Positions 8,213 to 16,702 of a stretch of 64,000 nucleotides of DNA are shown here, in pieces. The notes beneath the pieces were generated by a model. That model was not told the DNA's origin. It worked only from the letters and a program-made list of their open reading frames with translations, and did not search any database. The DNA is from Sulfitobacter noctilucae (GTDB lineage Bacteria; Pseudomonadota; Alphaproteobacteria; Rhodobacterales; Rhodobacteraceae), in the NCBI RefSeq assembly GCF_000622365.1, contig NZ_JASC01000007.1:1-64000 (forward strand), in the 5' to 3' direction. The position numbers and the translations under genes are program-made. Position 1 is the stretch's first letter, and every line of letters starts with the position of its first letter.

Positions 8213-8326
8213 CGATAGATCATAGTCCCCTTGAATCATGCAGGCAAGAAAAAACGCATTTATGCGAACAGAGAAGATTTGCCTGCCGCCGCCTTGTCAA
8301 TCGAGCAGAGACAAGGAGTGACAACA

Positions 8327-9520
8327 ATGAGGACAGAACCTCACCCCGCCCTTCCACAGGGCTATTCCCGGCGTGACGTGATCGCGCTGATTGCTGACGT
8401 GGGCCGTGACATCGGCCTCAGCACCCGACTGACAGATATTCTCACGCGTATGGTTGGCAGCACCGATCAGGACGCTTGGGTCGATCCAGAAAAAGAACCC
8501 ATTTTCTATGGGCGCCAGGAGACCTTCGCGCAACGCTTGAGGATCTCGACCCGCCAATTGCGGTCGCACGAGAAGACCTTGCAGAAGCACGGGCTCATTC
8601 AGCGTCGCACGCTTGCCAACGGCAGTCGTTACGGCAGTGCCGGCCTCGGTCTTGTCCTGACACCGCTCATCGAGCGTTTCACGGAGTTCCTGGACATCCG
8701 AGAAGCAAGGAAGGCCCAGTTTGAGCGCATGAAACAGCTCAAGGCCATGCGAAGTGTACGTCTCGCAACCTTCCGCGACGAGCTTGCCCGGCTCTCAGAG
8801 AACGATCAATTCTCGGACGATATCCAAGCGATGATCCATGAGCGAGCCACCTGGCCCCGCACAGACACGCTTCTCTCACTGGGCGAAGCGAAGCTCTCGC
8901 AGCACCTCGAAGAGGCCACTGATCTGTGCACAAGACTTATGGATTGGATAGAAAACCATAGTGATTCCTCCTGTGAACCGGAAGAAACCTTCCGGTCCTA
9001 TATACAAGAAGACATTCACCAGATTCATTCTGAAGAGTGTAACGCAAGCGAGAATAAGCGGAGCGCGGGCAAGCCCGCGCACTCTGATTCAAATCTGTCG
9101 GAACCTAACGGCCCCGACAATTACAAAGAAAAAGAGTTTCAGGCGGAAACCGAAGCACTTCAAGGACTTTTCTCGGGATACTACGGACTGTCGCACGCTG
9201 TCTCTTTGGCAAGCGCCGAATTCCAAATGGAAATGGAAGCGCGAAGTGGCGAGCGACCGGAATACGCGCTTGTTGAGGCAGCGGCTGCCAGGGTTCCACA
9301 TCTTGGGATCAATATCACAGCTTGGGCTGCGGCCTGCGATAGGATGGGACGGACCAAAGCTGCCATCTGCATCCTCTTACTTGATGCGAACCGCGATCAC
9401 CCGACCAGCCCGGTCCATAATCCCGGAGGTGCGCTGCGCGGCATGATCAAAGCACACAACCGCGGCAAGTTGAACATCATCGGCAGCTTGATCGGTTTGC
9501 ATCGGAGGCGTGGGCTGTGA
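8327..9520 (+). CDS. repC: Plasmid replication initiator RepC
   Basis: 397 aa from the ATG at 8327, preceded by AAGGAG; the frame is open further upstream but that part looks non-coding and overlaps the RNA modules. RepC is the initiator of repABC plasmids and binds oriV inside its own gene. Family features: N-terminal YSRRDVIALIADVGRDIG, FYGRQETFAQRL, the helix-turn-helix ISTRQLRSHEKTL, and the C-terminal PGGALRGMIKAHNRGKLN. The lower-similarity linker in the middle is typical. Unlike classical repABC units, no repA or repB precedes it; instead three antisense-RNA-like modules do. It is therefore a solo repC whose copy control would rest on those RNAs. Confidence 0.92.
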   Translation: MRTEPHPALPQGYSRRDVIALIADVGRDIGLSTRLTDILTRMVGSTDQDAWVDPEKEPIFYGRQETFAQRLRISTRQLRSHEKTLQKHGLIQRRTLANGSRYGSAGLGLVLTPLIERFTEFLDIREARKAQFERMKQLKAMRSVRLATFRDELARLSENDQFSDDIQAMIHERATWPRTDTLLSLGEAKLSQHLEEATDLCTRLMDWIENHSDSSCEPEETFRSYIQEDIHQIHSEECNASENKRSAGKPAHSDSNLSEPNGPDNYKEKEFQAETEALQGLFSGYYGLSHAVSLASAEFQMEMEARSGERPEYALVEAAAARVPHLGINITAWAAACDRMGRTKAAICILLLDANRDHPTSPVHNPGGALRGMIKAHNRGKLNIIGSLIGLHRRRGL

Positions 9521-9648
9521 TCCCTGACGGCATCAAATCCGCTGCTTTTGGCCAAAATCTGGGCCTCTCTCGTCGCGCTGGTGACCGAAAGCATGTGTTG
9601 CGGGCAATCAGATCGGCGTCAGAACTCCTGATTTGGCCTCGGATTGGC

Positions 9649-10269
9649 TTATTTCGAGATGAACCAGCTGCCCCGGCCGCCAGCACTTTCCAAATCGTCA
9701 AGCGCCGTCGGATCTGTGCGTACGCAGCGGGACGATATCACCGCGAGCTCCTCGCTTTGCAATCGGTCACCAAAGAGCAGCATCGCATGAGCGCCGCTGT
9801 CCTGAACCGACGACCAGATGAGCCCATCCGCCGTTGGATTGTCTCGCCAGCATTGGAAGGCAAGGACTCGGCAGAAATCGTAGACGTCCTTATGCGGCGC
9901 AAATACCTCGGCTTGGTTGAGGTTCCAAGCCTTCAACTCTGGCGTAAACAGCGGCACCAACTGCAAGGATCGTTGGAGCTGAACGATGCTGATCATGCGA
10001 TCATCAAGCAATTGCCTTGGCACAGCTTGGTACTTGTCTGGGATCCCCCGAAAGACCGTTTCAAAAGCCGCTCCGTCAAGGGTTGTGGCCGCATAAGACG
10101 TCGGGATGCAGTCGCCATTTTCGGCATGCAGATGCGTGAATCGTGTCGCATCGCCCATGCAGGGATTGAAGCTGTTCCCGTCGAACCGCTCATCATGCAC
10201 ACGATAGAGACGTGTGTCTTCCAGGCAAACATGGAGCTTGTTAGCAATCGTGGTCTTCGGCAGGTCCAT
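9649..10269 (-). CDS. RES domain toxin
   Basis: 206 aa. RES toxins are NAD-degrading or NAD-transferring enzymes of type II toxin-antitoxin pairs. The three conserved residues that name the family can be placed: Arg in LYRVH near the N-terminus, Glu in AAFETVFRG and Ser in LIWSSVQD. It follows its probable antitoxin gene by 17 bp on the same strand, the usual antitoxin-first order. It converges on repC, so the pair sits in the plasmid maintenance region between repC and ietAS. Confidence 0.85.
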   Translation of the reverse strand: MDLPKTTIANKLHVCLEDTRLYRVHDERFDGNSFNPCMGDATRFTHLHAENGDCIPTSYAATTLDGAAFETVFRGIPDKYQAVPRQLLDDRMISIVQLQRSLQLVPLFTPELKAWNLNQAEVFAPHKDVYDFCRVLAFQCWRDNPTADGLIWSSVQDSGAHAMLLFGDRLQSEELAVISSRCVRTDPTALDDLESAGGRGSWFISK

Positions 10270-10286
10270 TCTCGTGCAGGCTTTCT

Positions 10287-11105
10287 TTATCCTGCCACAA
10301 GTTCGCCGGCGACGCGTGCCGTCTCGACGACCCGGTCATCCCCTGCCCTCACCGCTTCCGCCGGTGTCTTCCCGTCAAGCGTTTCCTTGGGACTGACAAA
10401 CCAAAATGCACGCTGCCACGCTGTGAACGATGCCGGCAAGGCACCCAGAACGGGTTCCATCAGTGCCAATGGCTGACCATCGGCATCAAACTGAAACCTC
10501 GGGTAAGCATTCTTACCCTGGACCAAAATGCCGAGGATCCGCCCCTTTTGCCGCCATGTGTTTACTGTTTGCGACGTGTTCGTGCCTTTCAAACCCGCCA
10601 ACTTATGCACGCCAGTGCTATCGAGAACCGGGAAATCGTGTAGAAACTCTGCCCGAAGCTCGGCATTCTTTGCATCGATCCTCGCCTCAATAGGTTCAAA
10701 CGGATGGACATCTATCATCACATCCAAGAGCGATTGGATACGATCTTCGCTCAGCTCAGCTGCCCGTTCAGATAGTTTCATCGGAAGGTCAGGCATCACC
10801 GACAGGAAGTGAATCCAACTGTCAAATCCGCCACTCTCGTGCAACTTTTGCTGCGCGGCATATTTGCAGACGACGCCGTCGCTGAACAAAAGCACGTGGT
10901 CCTTCATCTCGTGGCTTGGTACAATTACATAATGTGCACCAGGTTCATGCCAAAGAGTGCGGCTTGCATCATGGGCTGCAGCGTTACGCCACGCTTGGAT
11001 GGCCTGGAAAAGTGCCTTGCGCAAAGCATCATCATGTTCGATGGCCGGGAGTGGACGCACCCTGCCTCCGTCCATGACTGCGAAATGTGGCTCGCTCTTC
11101 ACCAT
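10287..11105 (-). CDS. Antitoxin of the RES pair, with MbcA/ParS-like C-terminus
   Basis: 272 aa, longer than the usual antitoxins of this class (about 130-160 aa). The C-terminal part (AFWFVSPKETLDG, then KTPAEAVRAGD) resembles the toxin-binding domain of MbcA/ParS/Xre antitoxins. The preceding segment (LAGLKGTNTSQTVNTWRQKG) looks like a DNA-binding helix-turn-helix. The N-terminal 120 residues are of no known kind to me and may be an extra sensing or interaction domain. It should neutralise the RES protein and repress its own promoter at the inverted repeat 11139-11170. Confidence 0.75.
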   Translation of the reverse strand: MVKSEPHFAVMDGGRVRPLPAIEHDDALRKALFQAIQAWRNAAAHDASRTLWHEPGAHYVIVPSHEMKDHVLLFSDGVVCKYAAQQKLHESGGFDSWIHFLSVMPDLPMKLSERAAELSEDRIQSLLDVMIDVHPFEPIEARIDAKNAELRAEFLHDFPVLDSTGVHKLAGLKGTNTSQTVNTWRQKGRILGILVQGKNAYPRFQFDADGQPLALMEPVLGALPASFTAWQRAFWFVSPKETLDGKTPAEAVRAGDDRVVETARVAGELVAG

Positions 11106-11138
11106 GCAGTTTCTCCATCACAAGTCGAACCGGACCAC

Positions 11139-11170
11139 CATATAGCACATATAGTGTTTGTGGCTATATG
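11139..11170 (-). promoter_or_regulatory. Inverted repeat in the RES operon promoter
   Basis: CATATAGC (11139-11146) and GCTATATG (11163-11170) form a perfect 8-bp inverted repeat separated by 16 bp, in an AT-rich stretch about 35 bp before the antitoxin start. This is the expected place for an autoregulatory operator. Confidence 0.5.
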
Positions 11171-11335
11171 TAATATATGTCGGTTAATCTGAGATGAAAG
11201 CCCTGGCCGTCTCCAACACAACCATGTAGCACCGCGTGCAAGATGCCACAGACCCCATAACGTACCGGTAAAATCGCGATATTTGGTGGTCGGATCAGCT
11301 CAACCACGCTACACTCAGTCCCAGGAGGTCGCCGA

Positions 11336-12322
11336 ATGGCACGTGGTGAATTGATGAAAAAACTATTGCTCAACTACGGACGCGACGATGAGTTTCGCGC
11401 CGTCGTAGAACAGATCATCAAAGAAGAAGAAAACAAGAACAACCGCGTGCTTGCCAAAGGGTTGCGCAAAGCTCTGGACGGTTTGTCCAGCGACGTTGGG
11501 CCCAAAGAGCTCAGCCGATTGGTGCCCTTCCCAGATGACGCCAACGAGTTCATCCAGCGGGTTGAGCCGCGCTTTAGCCCCGAAGACATCCAGCTCAACA
11601 TCGAAAACGTGAGCCTGTTCACAGGCCTGATCGATGAGTATCGCAAGAGTGACATGATCAAACGGAACGGCTTGCCAGTGCGATCCAAGCTCCTTTTTTG
11701 CGGTCCGCCAGGTACTGGAAAAACTCTCTGCGCCGAGATCTTTGCAGGACAGCTGGGGCTACCCTTTTTTCACGTCAAGCTGGACCGTCTGATCTCTTCG
11801 TTCCTAGGTGAGACCGCGACTAACATCCGCAAGACCTTCGAATTCGCCAGACGTCAGCCGTGTGTCCTCTTCTTTGACGAGTTCGACGCTCTTGCCAGCT
11901 CGCGCGCAGAAGGAAACGACCACAGCGAGTTGCGACGCGTCGTCAATTCCCTGCTCATCTTCATCGATCAGATCCAACCCAGCGGTTTTCTTATTGCGGC
12001 CACGAACCTCGATGACCAACTTGACCCTGCAATTTGGCGGCGGTTTGACGAAGTTGTCTGGTTTGACCATCCCGATGAAACCATGACCCGGAAGTACCTC
12101 GTCAATGCGATGAAGAACGCCAAGTTGGACTTCGATATCGAAGATATGGTCCAGAGCACAACTGACTACTCCTACGCAGAGCTCGAAAAAATCTGCAATC
12201 AGGCCAAAAAGCTTGCGGTGCTGGCCCGCCGCAAAACGATTTCAAAAAAGCATTTTAGGGAAGCCATTCGATATGCCGATCGACGTCGCATGCGCATCCG
12301 GAAACTAACCCGTAAAGCGTGA
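11336..12322 (+). CDS. ietA: AAA family ATPase, IetA-like
   Basis: 328 aa, start 7 bp after AGGAGGT. It has one AAA domain: Walker A GPPGTGKT at residues 123-130, Walker B FFDEFDAL around residue 181, sensor region AATNLDD and arginine-finger region WRRFDEVVWF. The first 100 residues are helical and family-specific. With the subtilase gene that follows after 8 bp it matches the ietAS pair first described on Agrobacterium plasmids as a stability and incompatibility module and later listed among anti-phage systems. By analogy the ATPase controls the protease. Confidence 0.85.
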   Translation: MARGELMKKLLLNYGRDDEFRAVVEQIIKEEENKNNRVLAKGLRKALDGLSSDVGPKELSRLVPFPDDANEFIQRVEPRFSPEDIQLNIENVSLFTGLIDEYRKSDMIKRNGLPVRSKLLFCGPPGTGKTLCAEIFAGQLGLPFFHVKLDRLISSFLGETATNIRKTFEFARRQPCVLFFDEFDALASSRAEGNDHSELRRVVNSLLIFIDQIQPSGFLIAATNLDDQLDPAIWRRFDEVVWFDHPDETMTRKYLVNAMKNAKLDFDIEDMVQSTTDYSYAELEKICNQAKKLAVLARRKTISKKHFREAIRYADRRRMRIRKLTRKA

Positions 12323-12330
12323 GATGATCT

Positions 12331-14673
12331 TTGCCCCAACATCAGCACCTGCCTTTGGTGCGCCTTCCTGAAAGTTTTGACCGTCGCAAGCATGGCATGG
12401 TGCCCGCCGCTCCTGGCCGCGGCGGCGGGCATGGTGGACGTGTTCGTCAAGAAATTGATCGTGCCGTTCAGGAGCAACGCGCGCAACAACGCCCGCCGCG
12501 TTTTGTAGACCCCGCGCTCATCCTGCGCGTCGAAATGAGTGGGGCAACGATGGAGGAGGATTGGGAAGGTCTTGGACTGACAGTTCTGTCAACAGATGAT
12601 GACAATACTCTTGTTCTTTTCGCGTCCACTGACGATCTGCAGGACTTTCGCTACCGGCTGAACGAATACGAGGGGCCTATTCCCAACGGACAGCTCAATC
12701 GGCGATATGCCGGATTTATCGACCGGATTGGCGATATCGCAACCGTCGCTCCACGCGACAGGATTGGTGTTCGCGCGCGTGAAGACGGGTTCGTCGAGGC
12801 AGGAGATTTTCAGGATGATACCGAATATGTCGTCGACATTGAGCTCTGGGAATTTGGTCCGCCACAAGCCCGCCGCAACTTCGGCGAAGAGATCGTGGGT
12901 TGGGTCGAAGAACAGAATGGTGAGCTTTACGACCTTTACTCCGGTCCATCGATCACGCTTCTGCGTGTGCGGGCTCGAGGCCAAACAATCCGTCCTATCC
13001 TTGCGATCCCCCAAGTTGCTTTTGTCGATTTTCCACCGCAACCGGACATCGTTGCTGAAGCCCCTGAGGACTTCGCACTTGGAGATTTGCCACCCGTCGC
13101 CGAAGAAGTTGACGATTTGCCCATCATTGGCATTCTCGACAGCGGCGTGAATGACAATCCGCTTCTTGTAGACGGTATTGTAGCCCAAGAAGGGTTTCCC
13201 GAGGACGCGCTTGGAACGGCCGATGTTTACGGCCACGGAACCCCGGTCGCCGGCATGGCCCGGTTCGGCGATCTGCGTCAGCAACTGGACCTGCCCGCGC
13301 TGCAGCCCGCCGCCCGTATTGTTTCAGCAAAGGTGGTCACCGATCAGGGTCAATTCTATGACCGCCGAACACTGCCAACGCAGATGCGGATCACAATTGA
13401 GCGTTTGCGCAATACCTACGGATGTCGGCTCTTTGTTATATCTTTGGGCGATGTGCGTGCCAGGTTCGAACGCGGCCGGGTCGGGCCATGGGCCACGACC
13501 CTTGATGAATTGGCCCGTGAGCTTGATGTTGTAATCTTCGTTTCCGCTGGAAACCGAGATCCCCGTGGCGGCAACACGCTTGAACAGGGCGTTACCCAGT
13601 ATCCGCGTTACCTTCTTGAAACTGCAAATCGGGTTTGTGAGCCAGCGGGCGCTGTGAACGCCGTTACCGTCGGATCTATTGCGAACTCCAACGGGCTTGG
13701 TCCGCAACACGAGTTTGATGCGCATACTCAAAACATCACCGAGGCAGACGAACCCTCGCCATTTTCCCGCGCGGGACCTGGCGGCGGTGGGATTAAGAAA
13801 CCGGATTTTGTCGACTATGGCGGCACGTTGGTCTTTGATGCTGTGGGGCGGCGTTTGCAACGCGCCCCTGCCCTTCCCAATGCTGGTGTCCTAACCACCA
13901 ATGGAGATTTCCAGCGACAGCTCCTCGTCAGCAAGACCGGCACGTCTTTCGCAGGACCCCATCTCGCCCACAAGGCTGCCCAAATCCTAAGAACCTTACC
14001 CGATGCATCCGCTAACCTCGTGAAAGCACTGATGGCAGGGTCCGCCCATGTGCCTGAAGCAACGCTGCAGCGCCTCAATGGAATCGCAGATGTCGAACGC
14101 GAACAGATCTTTGGAAATGGTCTCGTGAATGCGGCCAAAGCCAGTTATTCTGACGATCATCGGGTCGTCCTTTACGCTGAAGACAGGCTTGGGATGGATC
14201 AGTTTGCCGTTTATCAAGTGCCGATCCCCGGCGATTTTCAAGGCAACGGCCCGCGCCGACTACATGTGTCCATGGCATTCGATCCGCCTGTGAAACGTAC
14301 GCGGGCCGAGTATATAGGCACGCGGATGAACTATCGTCTGATCCGAGGGTGCCCGGCCGATCAGGTCTTCGAACATTTCCGGTCGCATACCGGTGCGGAT
14401 ACTGAGCCGCCAGAGATCGAAGGACGGTACAATTGTAAGCTAGAGCCTGGGCCCAAGCGGCGTGATCGCAACACGATCCAGACTTCAAGCGTCAAATTCA
14501 CCCAAGACACCGCCCAATACGGCAATGATTACTTTCTGGTGGTGCGCTGCGTCGGTGGATGGGCTTCCGATGAAGAAGTCCGTCAAAACTACGCGATTGT
14601 TGTCGAGCTAGAACACGAAGCTCAAGTTGCGCTTTATGCTCGTCTGCAACAGCGGGCCCGCGTGCAGGTCTGA
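12331..14673 (+). CDS. ietS: Subtilisin-like S8 serine protease, IetS-like
   Basis: 780 aa with a TTG start, chosen because the N-terminus (LPLVRLPESFDRRKHG) matches the usual beginning of this family. There is no signal peptide, so it acts in the cytoplasm. The catalytic triad can be placed: Asp270 in ILDSG, His302 in GHGTPVAG and Ser539 in GTSFAGP. The first 250 residues are an N-terminal domain with a Gly-rich segment (PGRGGGHGG), and the last 180 form a C-terminal domain with a few cysteines. It sits in one operon with the AAA ATPase; together they form a plasmid-stability or defence pair. Confidence 0.87.
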   Translation: MPQHQHLPLVRLPESFDRRKHGMVPAAPGRGGGHGGRVRQEIDRAVQEQRAQQRPPRFVDPALILRVEMSGATMEEDWEGLGLTVLSTDDDNTLVLFASTDDLQDFRYRLNEYEGPIPNGQLNRRYAGFIDRIGDIATVAPRDRIGVRAREDGFVEAGDFQDDTEYVVDIELWEFGPPQARRNFGEEIVGWVEEQNGELYDLYSGPSITLLRVRARGQTIRPILAIPQVAFVDFPPQPDIVAEAPEDFALGDLPPVAEEVDDLPIIGILDSGVNDNPLLVDGIVAQEGFPEDALGTADVYGHGTPVAGMARFGDLRQQLDLPALQPAARIVSAKVVTDQGQFYDRRTLPTQMRITIERLRNTYGCRLFVISLGDVRARFERGRVGPWATTLDELARELDVVIFVSAGNRDPRGGNTLEQGVTQYPRYLLETANRVCEPAGAVNAVTVGSIANSNGLGPQHEFDAHTQNITEADEPSPFSRAGPGGGGIKKPDFVDYGGTLVFDAVGRRLQRAPALPNAGVLTTNGDFQRQLLVSKTGTSFAGPHLAHKAAQILRTLPDASANLVKALMAGSAHVPEATLQRLNGIADVEREQIFGNGLVNAAKASYSDDHRVVLYAEDRLGMDQFAVYQVPIPGDFQGNGPRRLHVSMAFDPPVKRTRAEYIGTRMNYRLIRGCPADQVFEHFRSHTGADTEPPEIEGRYNCKLEPGPKRRDRNTIQTSSVKFTQDTAQYGNDYFLVVRCVGGWASDEEVRQNYAIVVELEHEAQVALYARLQQRARVQV

Positions 14674-14803
14674 GCCATATCTCTTACTGGGTGTATGGGG
14701 GCGTCGCCTGCGGCGATCAGCTCTAGTCGGCCAAGCCGACCGGAGTCATAAGGTCTCCGCCCATACGGGTCACGATCTTCGCCCGAGCGGCCTCGCGGTC
14801 GCA

Positions 14804-15007
14804 TCAGTTACGATCAAGCCTCTTCCTGATTTCAGCCAGGACTTCTGAACGGCTCAGTTTGCGACCATATCTTTTGATCTGGTCTTTTTCGATCATCAAC
14901 CTGATCTGTTCACGGCTCAGGCGAGGCCTGCCTGTTTGCTCTAATGCAGCTTCAAGTTTATCCCTGATTTCAGCATGAGATCTGGGCCCAGGCCTCTTTA
15001 ATGACAA
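14804..15007 (-). CDS. Small basic protein, uncertain
   Basis: 67 aa with a TTG start and no clear ribosome site, so the start is unsure. It is strongly charged and helical, with two similar segments: PRLSREQIRLMIEKDQ and KLSRSEVLAEIRKRL. This internal repeat argues for real coding, perhaps a DNA- or protein-binding peptide. It lies between ietS and a small plus-strand gene, in the opposite direction to both. No family recognised. Confidence 0.38.
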   Translation of the reverse strand: MSLKRPGPRSHAEIRDKLEAALEQTGRPRLSREQIRLMIEKDQIKRYGRKLSRSEVLAEIRKRLDRN

Positions 15008-15296
15008 GAAAATGAAGCGCCAGCTTATCCCTGCTTTGCGTCACGATATCTCTCCATGCTTGTAGTATCGAACCTCGCCTTGGTCAGCCAGCTCCACAGC
15101 CCAAACTCATCTTCGCTTCCGTCCTGATGTGCCGCTCTTTGGAATTCGGCCAATCCCTAGCCCGAACCGTGACAAACCGTTGCGTCGCCGCAAGGGCGCT
15201 GCCCTTCTCCACTTTGTTGCGCCGCTGCAGGTGCGGCGCCTCTCCTCGGTACTTCATTGGGGCTGCGTCATTACCCGTACCCAAAAGGAGATCAAC

Positions 15297-15455
15297 ATGA
15301 CCAAACTTTTGAAGAAAATCCGCTCTGTTCTTCGGAACATGGCGCACAAGGCAAAAGTGAAACTCAGTGTTGCCTTATCCATTCCGGGCTTCCTGAAGGT
15401 CGAAGTCGAGTACGAAAAAACACTCACACCGCCCGGCAAGCCCGATGAGGCATAA
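15297..15455 (+). CDS. Small protein, unknown function
   Basis: 52 aa, beginning MTKLLKKIRSVLRNM, with an AAAAGGAG ribosome site 6 bp before the ATG and a good terminator just after the stop. The N-terminal half is basic and amphipathic (many Lys/Arg); the C-terminal half is mildly hydrophobic then acidic. It could bind membranes or nucleic acid. The clean start and stop signals support it as a gene; the product is not recognised. Confidence 0.6.
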   Translation: MTKLLKKIRSVLRNMAHKAKVKLSVALSIPGFLKVEVEYEKTLTPPGKPDEA

Positions 15456-15462
15456 ACTGCGG

Positions 15463-15488
15463 GGCCCGCGCTAAGGCGAGGGCCTTTT
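15463..15488 (+). terminator. Rho-independent terminator after the 52-aa gene
   Basis: Stem GGCCCGCGC (15463-15471) pairs with GCGAGGGCC (15476-15484) with one mismatch, loop TAAG, then TTTT. It ends transcription 8 bp after the stop codon at 15455. Confidence 0.8.
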
Positions 15489-15559
15489 GCGGCTCAGCTG
15501 AACAGTAAGGTGATCCAACTTTTCATGTCCTGGACACCGCAGTAGTCTTCGATTTAACC

Positions 15560-15820
15560 TCACCCAGAGGTCGATCGCAGCGTGTTGCAGGCGTACATGC
15601 CGATCTCTCCGTCCTGACCCCCGTACGCGATCATTGTCCCTTCAAGCATTTCCTGCCCTTCGGCAATCGCCATTGCGCGTATTTCGACAGCGTCATCAAT
15701 TTCCTGAAAAGACGCGAAAGCTGATGCATGGCAATCGGCTTCAGCCGCAAAATCGAGGTTTGTGTGCAGTTCCGAACCCGTTTCGAAATTGAACACGACG
15801 ATGATCAAAAGAACCTTCAT
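15560..15820 (-). CDS. Small protein, unknown function
   Basis: 86 aa starting MKVLLIIVVF, with an AGAAGGCG ribosome site before the ATG. The hydrophobic start is short and may be a signal or a strand. The remainder is acidic and Ala-rich, with two cysteines (DCHAS and YACNT). No family recognised. It is transcribed away from the operator-like motif at 15932-15947. Confidence 0.55.
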   Translation of the reverse strand: MKVLLIIVVFNFETGSELHTNLDFAAEADCHASAFASFQEIDDAVEIRAMAIAEGQEMLEGTMIAYGGQDGEIGMYACNTLRSTSG

Positions 15821-15931
15821 AGATCGCCTTCTTTAATGCGAAAACCGGAGCCCTGTAGCCCCGGCTTTCAAGTGAAACTTGCGTTTTCACCTTGCAGGAC
15901 CATCGGCATCCCTGCCTGTATCCTGAATTTA

Positions 15932-15947
15932 CAATACCGTATTATCG
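15932..15947. promoter_or_regulatory. Shared operator-like motif CAATACCGTATTATCG
   Basis: Lies in the divergent region between the 15560-15820 and 16063-16689 genes. On the minus strand it contains TAATACGGT, also found at 6568-6608 and 55708-55733. With flanking bases (TTAC...GTAA) it is an imperfect palindrome of 22 bp. Confidence 0.5.
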
Positions 15948-16062
15948 TAAGAATACCAACATGTTTCACACTCCGAATTGAAACCTTCCATGGTGCTGAA
16001 AAAAAGGCACAATCTGTCCGACATCCGTTATAGTGTTCCTAAGTGTAGCGGAGGTCGCGAAA

Positions 16063-16689
16063 ATGAAATTCGATCCATACGAGTATATTGGCGTCGTCGT
16101 GCCGGGTAGCGTTTTGGTGCTTGCGATCGCATTGATTTTTCCCGATCTGGTGCCAAGCATTACGTCGTCCCTCTCTTTGGGAGATCTGGGTCTCATGGTC
16201 ATTTTGGCATTTGTCGCAGGCCACTTCGTGCAAGCTGGTGGAAACCTTTGGGAGACCATTGTCTGGAAACTTCTTGGCGGAATGCCTTCCAGCTCTGTCT
16301 TCAAACCGAATTCTAGATTGCTTTCCCCGGGCCAGCAGGAACGGTTAAAGTCCAAGTTGACTGACGATTTCGGACCTGACGCACGAGAGGGACTTGCGGT
16401 TGGACGTGGTGCGATGAGGGAGCTGTTCGTCAAAGTACGGCAAAGTGGCAGTATTGATCGGATAGAGAAATTCAACCGCAATTATGGCCTTATGCGCGGA
16501 ACTGCGGTTTCCTTCTTGGTTTCCGCAGCACTGGTCTTGGTTTTTGACCCAGATCACACCGAGATCGCGTTGCTTTTGCTTGGTGTCGCTGGAGTATTCA
16601 CATACCGAATGGTTCGTTTCGGAAAGCATTATGCACGCGAAGCGTTTGCCGAATATCTGCGAATTTCTTCTGCCAAAGATACCGACTGA
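16063..16689 (+). CDS. Four-helix membrane protein, unknown function
   Basis: 208 aa from the ATG at 16063, 8 bp after GGAGGT. The N-terminus MKFDPYEYIGVVVPG leads straight into a first membrane segment; a second (LGLMVILAFVAGHFV), third (AVSFLVSAALVLVF) and fourth (IALLLLGVAGVF) follow, with a charged cytoplasmic region of about 80 residues between the second and third. No enzyme motif is seen. It converges on the E2-E1-JAB gene with 13 bp between stop codons. Small membrane proteins in such places are sometimes defence effectors, but this is only a guess from position. Confidence 0.7.
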   Translation: MKFDPYEYIGVVVPGSVLVLAIALIFPDLVPSITSSLSLGDLGLMVILAFVAGHFVQAGGNLWETIVWKLLGGMPSSSVFKPNSRLLSPGQQERLKSKLTDDFGPDAREGLAVGRGAMRELFVKVRQSGSIDRIEKFNRNYGLMRGTAVSFLVSAALVLVFDPDHTEIALLLLGVAGVFTYRMVRFGKHYAREAFAEYLRISSAKDTD

Positions 16690-16702
16690 ATCTCACCTGA
16701 CA

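Noticed and set aside
7579-8250. Three repeats considered as a CRISPR or iteron array
   Set aside because: Units are about 300 bp apart with promoters and terminators inside, not short spaced repeats; antisense RNA modules explain them better.
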